Source: Rheum nobile
Taxonomy: Eukaryota > Streptophyta > Magnoliopsida > Caryophyllales > Polygonaceae
DNA: 64,000 nucleotides
Direction of reading: 5' to 3'
Assembly (NCBI GenBank): GCA_027886185.1
Contig: WOAB01000211.1
Span: 1,340,001 to 1,404,000, forward strand
In this document: positions 24,453 to 37,019 of the stretch, piece after piece
Layout: each line of letters begins with the position of its first letter
Numbering within the stretch: position 1 is the stretch's first letter
Notes under the pieces: generated by a model
The model's database searches: none
What the model saw: only the letters and a program-made list of their open reading frames with translations
Told to the model about the DNA's origin: nothing
Program-made: the position numbers and the translations under genes

Positions 24453-26060
24453 CTAGTAACATACGTGCCCGTGCTATGCATGGGTCCATTACATGATTAA
24501 TAAAAATATATTTATTATTATTTATAATTAGATTAGTTATTACTCTAGCATAATAATGTACTTTATAACATTTGTACAACCAAATATATTCGAATTTATG
24601 ATCTGTTTCTATATAACGAAACAATATATATGAGTTATTCCATTTTACATTACTAATTATAATGTTATTAATATAAAATAAGATAAAACAAAATCACTTT
24701 GTCAACTTTATAACAACAGTTGTTTATTCTATCTCATATCAAATTATTAAAATACAAAATTAGCTTAAAAATCACTATTTAGGTGTTATTTTAAGTGTTA
24801 TTTAAAGATTTGCTTTCATTTCAAGAATTAGCGAACTTTTACCACGCTTGTAAGATGTTTTATTCAAATTTCAAAATTTTATTTCTGTTTATTATTAGAT
24901 TGTTGATCTTTTTGATATATTAGTGTAATTTTATAAAGTTATGTATAGTTAGTATATCATCACATCACAAAAATTGTATACTCCATCTCATATTCAATTA
25001 CGTTATATTTATAAGTTAATATAAATTTCTATATTTTGTTTAATTTCAAGTAATATTTAAGAGTTAATTTTAAGAACTACTATACTTAGCTTTATTATAT
25101 TATTAAGAATTATTTATATATTCTATGCATTCAAAATTTTATGGAACAATTTTCAAAATTTGTGAAATAGTTGATTATGCAGGAGTTTTTAACATTTTTT
25201 GAGATATTGTCACAAAACAACAAATATGTGCATTTTATGATATCTTACATGTAAAAAAATGATTAATGAATGTATACAATAAAATTATAACACCTTATTA
25301 TAGGTTAAAATTGCTTGCTTATTATGTTTTTATTTGTATATTCTTACTCATGAATTCTATTTATTATTTTTAGAACTTTTTTTATAAAAAAAAACTTTAC
25401 ATTAACAAATGAATCCTAAAAATTAAATTAAGAACAAAATCGTATACAAATGTAGAATATTATGAAATGTAAATTATTATTAATTTTTTAATTTATATGT
25501 ATTTAAGTCATTTTATAGCAGCTAATAAATTCGAATATAAAAAAAATATAATTTTTAAAATTTACATTTGTTTAGTCTCATCATCTTTAATTTATGGGAC
25601 ATATAAAATTTTGTTGATATTAAACTAAATTTATCATTTCCAAAATACTTAGCTTAGAAAAAGAAAATATGCTTGATAATGAATGAGGACATTTATTATA
25701 TAGAAAAAAACTAACCTTTTATGTATAGATGTTTGAAAACGATTTAAGCTTATAATATGTGAATATTGGTTGATGTAAATATTCAAAATATATGTTTGAA
25801 CGACCCACTAAATTAATAGATAGATTAGATAGCTAAAATATATGTTTCATTGGGTTTCATGTATAATTTGTAACTTATATTAACGACATTACAATATAGA
25901 TAAAATATAATTAATGGTAGATGGTTCACTAATGAGAGGCATGCAGATGAGAGGTAAAAGGCCATTTGTTTCTTATTTTTATTTGTGAATTGCCTTATTA
26001 AAATTTTAAAAATAAAAACATTTATTGTAGCAATATGTCGACTTTTTATGTTAGTATAGA
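24453..26060 (-). mobile_element. Helitron D, non-autonomous, 1608 bp
   Basis: On the minus strand the element starts TCTATACTAACATAAAAAGT (from 26060) and ends at CTAG (24453-24456) after the hairpin region cccgtgctatgcatggg (24468-24484). T follows at 26061. The base before CTAG is G rather than A, and a 14-bp near-duplicate (tatatgctagta) sits just outside, so that junction was altered. It is the cleanest full-length copy of this family in the window and has no coding content. Its right end lies about 15 bp from the putative end of the large Mutator element. Confidence 0.8.
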
Positions 26061-26924
26061 TTAGGATAACACTATATACCCAATTTTTTGGAACAATGCC
26101 TAATTTTATTGTAAAATGCATGATTTTAATAGATGTAAATATGAAAAGGTAAAATAATTTTTGAATAAAACTTTTTCTTTTGTTGGTAACCACATTAAAG
26201 GAAGTTACTAATGACATTTAAAAAAACAAAATTATTTTTTACAGTGTCATTAACTTTTCCGTAATCAAAACTACCCTCCAAAAGAAACTTTCGTTGCCGC
26301 TTCTTCTTCTTCCCGGAATCTCTATCACTTTTGCATTTTCACAAACCCAAAACAAGAACAACTTAGTTGAATGTAAAAATTCAAGCGGTTCTATCAAATC
26401 TCTGTAATCAATTTCGAAGATTTGGGAAGAAGAAGCAAACCAGGGAAACCCTAAATCCTCCAAATCTATGAGATGACGAACACCAGAGCAACGAAGTCTT
26501 CGACGGGAAAGATCGATAGGGTTCGTGGTAAGGGTAAGAGGAAAATAGTCTCTTCCCATGAAGAAGAAACGACAGAGGTCCCCAAAAATCTGAAGAAACA
26601 AAGGGCTAACGAAGACAGTGACGTAGAAGAACCCAGTCAAGTGGTGTCGGTGAAGGAGAAGAAGAAGAAGAAGAAATAAGTGGCGCTGTGGCAGAAGAAT
26701 CCACGTGTAGAAGGTCTTCCATAGCACTTGGCAAGGTTAGTCATCTTCTTTAGTGGAGACAATGTGGACAAAATATTGTTGCAATGCATGTTAGGTTTAT
26801 GTTTTTTGCTTAAATTTAGTGTAGAAATGTCGCTGCATGCTAAGGCTTCTAATGAAAAACAAAGGATGCATCACCCTATAATGAAAACAGAGGATGAATC
26901 ACCTTGTAAAATTGATGTGTAGTC

Positions 26925-27791
26925 ATGTATATGTGAATGTAACCATGTCGAAGAGGTAAATCTCCTCGTCGTGTTGATTGTATGAGAATTGTGGGAGTTT
27001 TGATATTTGATTAGGCTTTGTTGAAGAATTACATTGTGGCTTAGATTGTATGATATATATGACCTAAAAAACTTCATAATATAGTGAAAACTTTCTTAGA
27101 GGCCTGAAAAACATTTCATTTCAAGTGTAGATAATTAGTGCTTTTATGGGGGTAAAATATCATATATCTGTGAATGCAGAGATGTTGAAAATGTAATTCG
27201 CCTTGTTATGTAGACTATATGAGAAATGTGAGAGTTTTGATGTTTGATTAGGCTATGTTGAAGAATTACATTGTGGCTTAGACTGTATGAGATGTATGAC
27301 TTAAAAAACTTCAAAATAGCCTGAAAACTTTCTTAGAGGCCTGAAAAACATATATTTCAAGTGTAGATAATTAGTACTTTATGGGAGTGAGCAAAATATC
27401 ATGTACATGTGAATACAACCATGTTGAAGATGTAATTCACCTTGTTGTGTTGACTGTATGATGAACGTGGGCCTGAAAAATATATAGTTTAAGTGTAGAT
27501 AATTAGTGTTTTATGGGGATGAGTAAAATATCATATATTTGTGAATGCAACCATGTTGAAGATGTAATTTTCCTTGTTGCATTGACTGTATGTGAGGAAT
27601 GTGGGAGTTTTGATGTTTGATTAGGCTCTTTCATCGAAATTCATTGTGGCTTAGACTGTATGACATGCATGACCTGAAAAACATCATAATAACATGAAAA
27701 CTTTCTTAGAGCCTGAAAAACATACATTTTAAGTGTAGATAATTAGTGCTTTATGGGGGTGAGTAAAATATCATATATATGTGAATGTAAC
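26925..27791 (+). repeat. Tandem array of ~237-bp units, continuing at 31336-31850
   Basis: Units begin around tgtgaatg(c/t)aaccatgttgaag and continue with ttgtgttgactgtatgag, gggagttttgatgtttgatt, a run around cattgtggcttagactgtatg, then cctgaaaaac and gtgtagataattagtg. Copies start near 26930, 27165, 27407 (a shortened copy of about 130 bp) and 27539. After the hAT element two more start near 31336 and 31571. A diverged relative of the middle part occurs at 40935-41130. The array lies in an intron-like gap of the DUF1985/Ulp1 gene. The hAT element inserted into the aatgcaac word of one unit. Confidence 0.8.
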
Positions 27792-30700
27792 TAAACCTGA
27801 TCAAACACGGGTCTAGGCCGGACTAGACCCTTTTTCCAACCCGTTTTTACGGGCCAGGTCCGGGCCGTTCATTGGGCCTGAACCCTTAACCGTATCCGCC
27901 CGAAAGTCCGGGTCGGTCCGCAAACAGCCCGAATAGTCATTTGCGAGAATAAATACATGTTTTAAACAACCTCCTTAGTAGAAAATATTCCAAAAACCTG
28001 CTTAATTTATTTTACAAGTCCATAACCTGCTAAATAAGTAACTTGACAACTTGTTCACACAACAAACCCAATTAAACAAGAGTTTAGAACACAACATGAC
28101 AAAGTTACTAAATCCATTATAAGTTTACAACAAAAAAACACAAGTCAGTACATACATTCGTTCTTCATGCAGCTTCCTTCATCCTAAGAGATCTCAGTCA
28201 CTACCGAATCATCTTCTTCATCCGAAGCATTAACAACAATTTTAAACATTGATGATGTACCTTCATGATAGAAATATAATGAAAGTGTGATTAAATCTTT
28301 ACACGAGAAAAACATTTAAATAACACTAAGAATATACAAATTACCTGCATCAAAGTCGTTCACTTGCAGCCAATCCTCATAATGTGCAATTGCTTCAATT
28401 GTGCTAGATCGAAGCGAGCTTCTACATGGAGTTATCATTTTCTTTCCCAAGCTAAAAGCAGATTCTGAAGGAACACTAGAGATGGGAATACTCAGAATAT
28501 CATGGGCCAAAGCTGAAAGTGCGAGTGTTCGTTGAGACTTCTTCCAAAAAGCCAAAACACTAACTTCTTCTCTAGCATTTTCATTCTCTTCATCCAAATA
28601 AGCCTCCAATTCAGACTTGTCACTAGTCCTAACTTCCTTGGTTAGGAAGTCAAATAGCTCATCTCCAGCTACATTGAAAGAAACCTCCCTACTTCGAGAA
28701 CTCGCAAGCGCATAATTATTACCATCAGCCTCATCATTTCCACCACTTCCTGATGTTCCTATAAATCCCTTGTACTCATCTACCAATTCAAACAAAGTAT
28801 CCTTAATCTTTGGAATCATCTCCTTAGCATAAGTTTCACCAAACAACCTTGTATAGAAAAATTTAATCGCTGCCAACTTAAAACAGGGGTCCAAAACAGC
28901 AGCACATGACAATAATAAATTATAATCTGACCAATACTTTTGAAACTTTAGCATCATTTCAGTAGCCATACCAAACAACAAAGAATTATTACCCCCGGCA
29001 ACAGCATTTAAGGCCATATGAAGCTTCCACACCCCATCAAAATAAATACTCGCAGTAGGTGTCTTAGAGGCAGAAAACTCAGTAGTAACATTATAAAATA
29101 CTTTCAAAAACTTATGAAGTTCAACAACTTTTTCCCAATTCTCTTCCGAAAGGCGATGCACCTTCAATTCCACATTCTTACTAACAAAGCTATCAAATGC
29201 ATCTCGAAAGTAAATGCAACTATCAAGCATTGTAAAAGTAGAATTCCACCTAGTAGAGGTGTCTAAACGAAGCCTTCTAGACGAGTTCAACCCAAAATTT
29301 GTGGTAGCAAATTCATAAAACTCTTTGCTCTTTGTAATGGAATGTCTCAAATGAATGATAACTTTCCTAATCTTCACAACCACATGATCAATAAGCTTCA
29401 AATCAGCTTGCACCACCAAATTAATAATGTGACAACAACACATCTGAAAAAACTCTCCATCTAGTATCAAAGAGTGTTTTCTTAAAAGATAACTCTTAAG
29501 AGATGCAACCATAGTATCATTATAAGATGCATTATCAAGTGTAAAGCTGAAAACCTTGTGGGAAACCTTTCATTCACCCAAAGACAACAATATCTCATCA
29601 GCAAGAGAAGCACCATCAAATGGAGGAGTCAAAGCATCAAACTTAATTATTCTCTTTTGTAAATTCCAAGCACTATCAATCCAATGAGCCATTATACACA
29701 TGAATTCATCATCAGTATTCTCACTTCTCCAATTATCAGTTGTAAAACAAATCCGACCACATGCATTTAGTAACTCAAGGCAAACCAACTTTTTATCTTC
29801 CTTATAGTGAGAGATTGCATCTCTCTTAATTGTGTGCCTACTAGTAACAGTGAAATCAGGTACAACAATATTCATCAGATTCTTAAAGCCCCGTGATTCA
29901 ACAACACTAAATGGAAGTCCAAGAGATACGATAAACACACAAATAGCTTCACGAATTTCATCAAAACTAGCAACGGGCTTCTTCAAAGACATGTTATTGG
30001 TTCCAATACTACTAGATCCACCACTAGCAATGCATAAAATTTTCAAATCATGATGACGACGCATAGTGCATTTTTGTATATGTCTAGTTAAATGCGACGT
30101 ACCATCCTTAGCATTAGCACTCAGGATTTGCTTACAGTAGTTGTAGATAGCCTTTGTTTTGGTATCTTTTACATCTCTGGTCATATGCTCCCACACACTA
30201 GATTTCAGTCTTTTGCCCCGAGAAGTGCATTGAGAGGGATTTTCAGATGGAGAAATACCATTGTCACCCTCAGATTCTAGCTCCATACACAACAAAATAA
30301 AACACAGAAATTAGAACTCTTAATCTATTCAACATTTAGTCATCAGTTCACCTACCAACAAAGCTAAGATCATGTCAATGCACAAACATTTATATATAAT
30401 CACGGGATTTTATTAGACGATAACAATTTAGTCATCAGTTAATAGTCATCACAAGAGAAGCCAAATTGGATATTCAATAATATATTATTTTACCTAATTT
30501 AATATATTCTAACATTACAATTTCAATATTCAATAGATTACAATTTCAATATTCAATAGATCGATTAGTTTAACTGATGGCTAATTGGCTATATACGGCT
30601 ATACCCACTTTCAATAGATTACAGTAGTATTATGGCTCTTCCACTTTCAATAGATGCCTTTAAGTAGTATTATGCCTCTTCCAAATTTCAATAGATTACA

Positions 30701-31335
30701 GTAGTATTATGCCTCTTCCAAATTTCAAGATTACAATTTCAACAAATTGCTTGGCTAATGGCTATATACGGCTATACCCACTTTTAAGTTCTTATTTGAA
30801 ATTCTTCCTCAAAAGAGGCTAAACTCAGTAGTCAGTTGACATATAAATATAAGTTAGTGAACCTTGTCCACCAGAAGATACGACGAAGATACGACAAAGA
30901 CAGAGAGAAGATTGAGAACATAAACACTAACCAGAGATGGCGCGAGCGGACGGAGGCGGATAGGTGACCACCAAAAGATGCGATGGAGACCGGGGAGAGG
31001 ATTGAGAACGAGAGAGATGGAGTTTTCGATCGATCGAGAGAGATCAGGGAATGAGAGAGCGGCGGTATTGAACTGTTGAACGAGAATGAGAGGAGCTGAG
31101 AAGAGAGTGTTAGGTTAGGTTTTTTTTTTAATGTATTTTTACATATATTTTTACATATTTATATTAATATACAGGCTAGGTTGAGCGGCCCGTACAAGCC
31201 TAAATCTGTAATCGTATCCGGCCCGCTTATTCGTTCGGGCCGGACCAAACGATCCGTTCGGACTGAAATCCTTATCCAAGCCCGTATTATTTGATGGATG
31301 GGTCGGGTGGGCCAACCCGCATTTGCTCAGGTCTA
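27792..31335 (-). mobile_element. hAT element, 3544 bp, nearly complete
   Basis: The ends read TAAACCTGATCAAACACGGG on the left and, reversed, TAGACCTGAGCAAATGCGGG on the right. The flanking 8-mers aatgtaac (27784-27791) and aatgcaat (31336-31343) match 6 of 8, and other copies of the surrounding tandem unit read aatgcaac, so both flanks look like mutated copies of one original site. Subterminal tracts rich in gggcc/cccgg flank a transposase gene on the minus strand. Between 30420 and 30780 there are repeated words (caatattcaatagatta; agtagtattatgcctcttcc) in the 5' region of the gene. The 476-bp MITE at 3923 shares its termini. Confidence 0.85.
28316..30286 (-). pseudogene. hAT transposase, one in-frame stop codon
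   Basis: Known role: hAT DDE transposase acting as a multimer. Reading leftward from the ATG at 30286 there are about 655 codons in one frame, broken only by TGA at 29570-29572. Order: BED zinc finger near residues 25-80 (SSVWEHMTRDVK ... TSHLTRHIQKC; the first Cys of the usual CxxC pair is Tyr, in AIYNYCKQ); catalytic core with first Asp in CFTTDNWRS and second in FTLDNASYND just after the stop; the insertion domain; and the C-terminal dimerisation region with SIPISSVPSESAFS and RSSLRSSTIEAI, which contains the catalytic Glu. The stop sits where LGE-KVSHKV is expected to continue, so a Trp codon probably became TGA. The C-terminus ends soon after the EDWLQV motif, as usual in the family. Length is normal. 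No promoter motif was identified. Confidence 0.9.
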
Positions 31336-34300
31336 AATGCAATCATGTTGAAGATGTAATTCGCCTTGTTGTGTTGACTTTATGAGGAATGTGAGAGTTT
31401 TGATGTTTGATTAGGCTTTGTTGAAGAATTGCATTGTGACTTAGACTATATGAAATATATGACCTAAAAAACTTCATAATAGCATGAAAACTTTCTTGGA
31501 GGCCTGAAAAACATACACTTAAAGTGTAGATAATTAGTGGTTTATGGGGGTGAGTAAAATATCATGTATTTGTGAATGCAACCATGTTTAAGATGTCATT
31601 AGCCTTGTTGTGTTGACTGTATAAGGAATGTAGGAGTGTTAATGTTTGATTAGGCTCTGGAAAAAAGAATTGCATTGTGGCTTAGACAATATGAGATGTA
31701 TCATGTATGACCTGAAAAACATCATAAAAGTCCGAAAATTTTCTTAGAGGCCTGAATTTTTTTTTTTTTTGAAGTCTAGATGTTATTCTTGATTAGTGCA
31801 TTATGTAGGTGACTATAATGTCATGTATTTGTGAATGCAATCTCTTTTACAAAAAAATCTACAAGTGGGATAAAGAGGAAATGTTTTATGGTCAGATAAA
31901 TCAGATTCAAGGTTTGCTTATCTGCAAACGATTGAGAACACGCTTAGTGTTGAAAACTGACAAAAGATTCTAGAGGGGCCTTTTGGTGAGATCGTAAAGA
32001 TAATGAAGAACTTGAAACTGTCAACACAACTCATGCACCAAGTGTTGTTTAAGCAACTGGAGACAAATAAGAAGTGAGAGACATGATATGATTTGGGAGG
32101 AAAACCATGTCGTTTTTCAGTAGAAGAGTTCAGACTGATAACTGGATTGAATTGCGACATTCCGGATGAGGATGATACAGTAGATGACAAGGATGCAATG
32201 TTCCAATTTTTCAATGTTATGAGTATTGCAATAGCTTAGCTTCTACACAAGTTCATCTCATGTCATGAGGACACAAGAATCAAACTGAAGATGACTTTGT
32301 TGCTAATAGTGAAGGGTGTGGTATTGGGAGGTGCCAAGAAGAGAAAGATCAAACCCACATGTCAAGTTGATTCAAGACTTGAATCGGTTCAATAACTTCT
32401 CAATGGGGATAGGAGTGCTTATATGGTCCTCCATGAGAGTTTGTCTATTTGGATTCAAGATTGGTGTTAGTGCAAATTGCACTTACAATTTCCAAAAAGT
32501 TAGAGCAGGTTACACTATAAAGGGTTTCCCGATGGTGTTTCAGGTAAGCAGCAAGTAGTTAAATCGATATTTTTTGCAGTTTATAATTTGGTTTAATTGC
32601 AGTTTTATTTTGTTTTAGATTTGGTTATATGAGGTTGTGCCACACATTGGCGGAAGGTTTGCCCAAAGGCTTAGAAATCCTATTCATCCACGAGGTTTGA
32701 TGTGGCTCAAAAGAACTAGACTGAACTAGGAAATGAAAGATATGATGTGAAACAAATCCTTGTGGAGGGGGGAGGAGAGGACTTGTGAGATATGTGTTAC
32801 TTCCTAGGGGAATGCAGAGACAAGTTCCTTGATAACATTGTGAAGAAGTTAAATCCAAATAGAAAGAGGGGTCTTGGTGGTAAAAAGGAAAAGAAAGGTC
32901 GTAAAAGGCATGCTAGGAAGATTGATGTTTTGGATCCAAGGAAAGTGATGACTTGCTTGAATGAATTGGTGGAAAGGATGCAGACAATGGAGGATCGCTT
33001 CATTCAATTAAGCAAGGAATGCCTTGGGTCCAGGAAAAGAAGGAGAGGAAAAGTTGTTTCGACAAAAGAAGCTTCATCCAATGATGATTAGGATATCATT
33101 GAGGTATTTCATTTCATAAGTGTTTATGTGTATATATTTCGACATATCTTTTGCACAATGAATGCTTACTGTTTACATATATTTTTACAGGAGTTAGAGG
33201 GTGATGATTTTTGAAAGTGTGAAGAGTGATGATCAACCTAACACTGAAGAACACCAACATAGCAAGAGGAAGGTGACGTCGAAGGTGATTTTAAAAGATG
33301 AGGTTGGAACACCAACAAAGTGTGAGGAGGTAGGTGTTACAGAGCATATAGTATTATGTTTGCACATTTAAAAATTCCAATGCACATTTTCTAATTTCAG
33401 GTCCCATTTTATATTTTTCAGGACACATGATGAAAAGCATGAAAGCAACAAAAAGGATGACTTAACAAGTTATGGTGGACAACTGATGACATCACCATGC
33501 AAAGGAACATGGGACAATGAGGTTGGAACAAGGTGTCTCTTGATAAGGATAATGAGGCTGTAGATGAGTAATCAGTTCAAGACTTGGACCAGAACAAGTT
33601 AGAAGTGGCAGACATTGTCTAATGCAAAGAAGAGGGATGAAACAAGGGAAAACATTACACTCTCAATTCTTATTGAGACGGCTACAATTCTGCAGGAGGA
33701 TACCTAAGTTGTTCAAACACATGCACATGGTGATGTAGATGAAAGGACCGAGGATGAGACAAAAATAGTTACGGAGGGAGAAAAGCATGTGCAATCACAG
33801 GAGAAGACCCAAGGAGGAAATAATCAAAGTCATGAGTTTGTAACACATACAGATGTTGATGCACATGCACATGTAAGGAATGAGGGGGAGGCCCAAATAG
33901 AAGAGGTTGTAGTTAATGAGGAGCAAGAAGAAGATATGAAACACAATAACATTGAACCACAAGTAGATGAGGGTGGAAGTAAGTCAGGTGAGGAGGAAAA
34001 ACAAGTAGATGAGAAAAAACAAGTAGATAAGGAGAGTGGTTCACTTCAAAGGCATGAGGAGAAAAAACATGGAGGTGAGGAGGTATTAAGTCATGTGCAA
34101 TATGAGGAGGGTGAAAGTGAGGGGAAACCAGAGGAGGTAACATAGGCAGAGGTTGGAATTTTACAAAGGCCTAAGGAGGAAAAACATGGAGGTGAGAAGA
34201 GATAAAGTCATGTGCTACATGAGGAGGGATCACATGTGATTAATAAAGAGGTGGCTATAAAGAAAATGTAATATCCCACATTTTGTACGGGTAAATTTCG

Positions 34301-34785
34301 AACTTTCTTAAGCCCATGTTGCGAGTCAGATTAAATTCAGAGGTGTATGAACATTCTGTGTAATGTTTGACCTCTGTAATATTTTTCTGAGCAATATAAA
34401 ATACAGTTAAGGTATTTACGGGCTAAAGGATCGTTCGTGTACGAATATATTTAACCCGGAGTTAAAACATTTTACCACTTAAGGTAAAAACGACAAAAGA
34501 GTCGGAGGGGGACAGATCTGGCCTTGACCGCACCTCGCGGTGAAGGGAGTGCCGCACCCCACGGAAAAGGCCAGCAGCGAAGACGAAGCAACTTCGTCAC
34601 CGCACCCCTGCCGCACCCCCACCGCACCCCGCGGTGGCCTATGTCACTCGACAGTTGCATGGCAACTTGGCAAGGCTACTTCGTAGCCTTGGTGACTTGC
34701 CTTGGCTACGTTTCTGAGGCCGGGACACCTCCTCCTTGCCTCCTCCAGCTCGTGTGCAGCATGTTTGGGGTATTTATAGAGGAGA

Positions 34786-36490
34786 TGTAACACCCACAAA
34801 TTTTAACCCATTTGAAAGTGTTACTGCCGATGACCCCAGACGTAAACCCCGAAGTCACCACAGGCTTTTCCAACGACATAACTGTCTTAAACATAGTTAC
34901 AATACTAAAATCATAACTTTTATTAAACCACATGGTCGCGGAATTACACGATTCCAAAAATGACCCAAATACATCAGAAATGCAACAACGGAAATCTTTT
35001 AAATACAAAACGACAAAACAAGTTGTCGAAAACAAAACACCGTCCATCCTCATAGTCGCTTCTAGCCTCCTCGGATCTGCATGTGCCGAAACGGACAGAC
35101 GACACCCCCATGACGTTACAGAAATATAAAAATACAAGAGTTAGTCTAATGAATAGACTAAGCAAGGGCTTCACCAATAATTCACACAAACACATCACAA
35201 GCAGTTCCACATATCACAAATCACATCAAAATCTCAAGTCACATGATTACAACATATCTCTTATATTAGCGTTGATTCTAGCAGAATATACAACCTAATA
35301 TAATATCAAATTTTAATTATTTCAAATTAATTCACAACCACTTGCCTGGAAAGACGAGCTCAAACAAAGCTTAAGAATGGGTCCCTGAGTCCAAAACGGG
35401 GACAGATCTGGAATAAAAATCCCTAGGAAACGACCCATAACACGATCCTAACTTAGATCAAATATCCTCATAAATGAATCTAAAAGAATAGGAAAAGAAT
35501 CCAAAGAATCGAGCCAAACCTCAAGCCAAAACTCCAAAACAACCCTTCTCGGACAGCCTTGCCGCGGGTGCGGTGGAGGCCTGGCGCCGGGTGCGGTGGT
35601 CGAACAGTGGCCAGCTCCAAGAACACAACCATGGCGGGAGAAAAATACCCACCTCGATTCAAGCTTCGTCTTGCATTCGAATTGATCACAAAGCACCTCT
35701 AAGCTTCACCTAACACCTTGGCAACCTTCTCCAACCCACGAAGCCTCTCGATTCAAGCCCAAAACCAAGCGAAAATGGAGGAAAAACATAGGAGAAAAGG
35801 AGAAGATGAAGTGAGAAAGAAAGGGTTCGGTTTCACCCCTTTTATAGCCCAAATCCGAGCTCCATCTGAGGGGACAAGACGGGGACAAGGGGACAAGGCC
35901 AAAGCCACTTGGAAGCCCACTTGGCTGCCCCAAAAATATCCCATCCGAGCCACTTGCGCGAGGAAGACGACCGCCTCTGTTTTCTGGCCTTGCCGCGGGT
36001 GCGGTGGCGCCTGGCGCCGGGTGCGGTCACGGCCAAAAATCGTGCTTCTTATCCGAACTCAACTTGGGTTAATTTCCTTAAACTCGGGTTAAATATATTC
36101 GTACACCATCTAGCACAAACATCTCAAGCAATTACCTCGCACAATTACCGTGCACAAATATCTTATATAAATACCGTGCACAAATATCTTATATAAATAT
36201 CTTGCACAAATACTTTACATAATTATCCTGCATATATTTGTGACACTCCAGGCCAAGTTAACACAGCTACCAAGCCACCCACCCATCTTACATGATGCCG
36301 GTGCCGGTACTGGTGCCCACCTGAGTCCACAATTATCCTACACGAATATCTTATATAAATATTTTACAACAATATCTTATATAATTATTTTGCAACAATA
36401 TCTCATACAATTATTTTGCAACAATAACTCATACGAGTAAAGCTCAAAAATACCAAAAATTTCCTTACCAAAAAAATGAGGGGTATTACA
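34786..36490 (-). repeat. 3' LTR of the nested short element
   Basis: It starts (plus strand) TGTAACACCC and ends GGGTATTACA. The minus-strand TATA-like ctataaaagg lies at 35847-35838, shortly inside a GC-rich tract. Frames inside the LTR (for example 35718-36092) reappear in the other LTR only because the LTR is duplicated. Confidence 0.92.
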
Positions 36491-36504
36491 TTACCACCCC
36501 CCTA
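36491..36504 (-). other. Polypurine tract of the nested short element
   Basis: On the minus strand the sequence taggggggtggtaa directly precedes the 3' LTR start (tgtaatacccc). This is the expected plus-strand primer position and confirms the reverse orientation. Confidence 0.85.
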
Positions 36505-37003
36505 ATTTAAGTTTCGACCCCGAAACTTGCACTAAGCCAATGAGGAACCTACCTCAACAACAACCTTACCATCCTTAACCTCAAAAACTTTAACCAAAGG
36601 TCCTATAACCTCAAAGCATAACAAGGAAACTAGGAACTCAAGTCTAACTAGAGATTCACCTTAACAGACTCAAGAGAAGAGGCACGACTATGAACGGTGT
36701 AACTTTTTCACTTTTGAAAATTTAGAGCCTTCGCAAATATTTCAAACAAGTGAAAATATTTCAACGAATGAAAATATTTCAAACCGGATCTGTAACATCC
36801 CCAGGCCAAGCTACCCCAGCCACATCACACACCCAGCCACCCAACGGTGCTGGTGCCGGTACTGGTGCCGCCCGTGAGTTCACAAGAGCCGTTTGAAAAC
36901 ATTTTCAAACAAAACGAGTAAATGGTCCATTAAATCCCAAACCCGTTTTAAAAACTTTCGGCTCTGATTCCAACTCTGTAACAGAGCCTACGAAAACTGT
37001 TTA

Positions 37004-37015
37004 GCTCTGATACCA
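37004..37015 (-). other. Primer binding site for initiator tRNA-Met
   Basis: The minus strand reads TGGTATCAGAGC, four bases after the end of the 5' LTR (...TGTTACA GATT). It is the standard primer site of many plant LTR elements. A mutated second copy (plus strand gctctgattcca at 36961-36972) with an adjacent tctgtaaca word lies 43 bp further inside. Confidence 0.9.
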
Positions 37016-37019
37016 AATC

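Noticed and set aside
26473..26679. Host nuclear Lys-rich protein gene
   Set aside because: The short basic frame has a splice donor soon after and leads into the DUF1985/Ulp1 transposon gene; nothing supports an independent host gene.
26239..26727. 162-residue minus-strand frame rich in Leu
   Set aside because: Antisense to the first exon and leader of the DUF1985/Ulp1 gene, whose Lys-rich coding strand explains it.
33789..34145. Independent 118-residue acidic protein
   Set aside because: Glu/Lys-rich linker of the Ulp1 transposon gene between DUF1985 and the protease domain; not a separate gene.
37004..37015. tRNA gene
   Set aside because: Only the 12-base primer-site complement of tRNA-Met is present; there is no cloverleaf around it.
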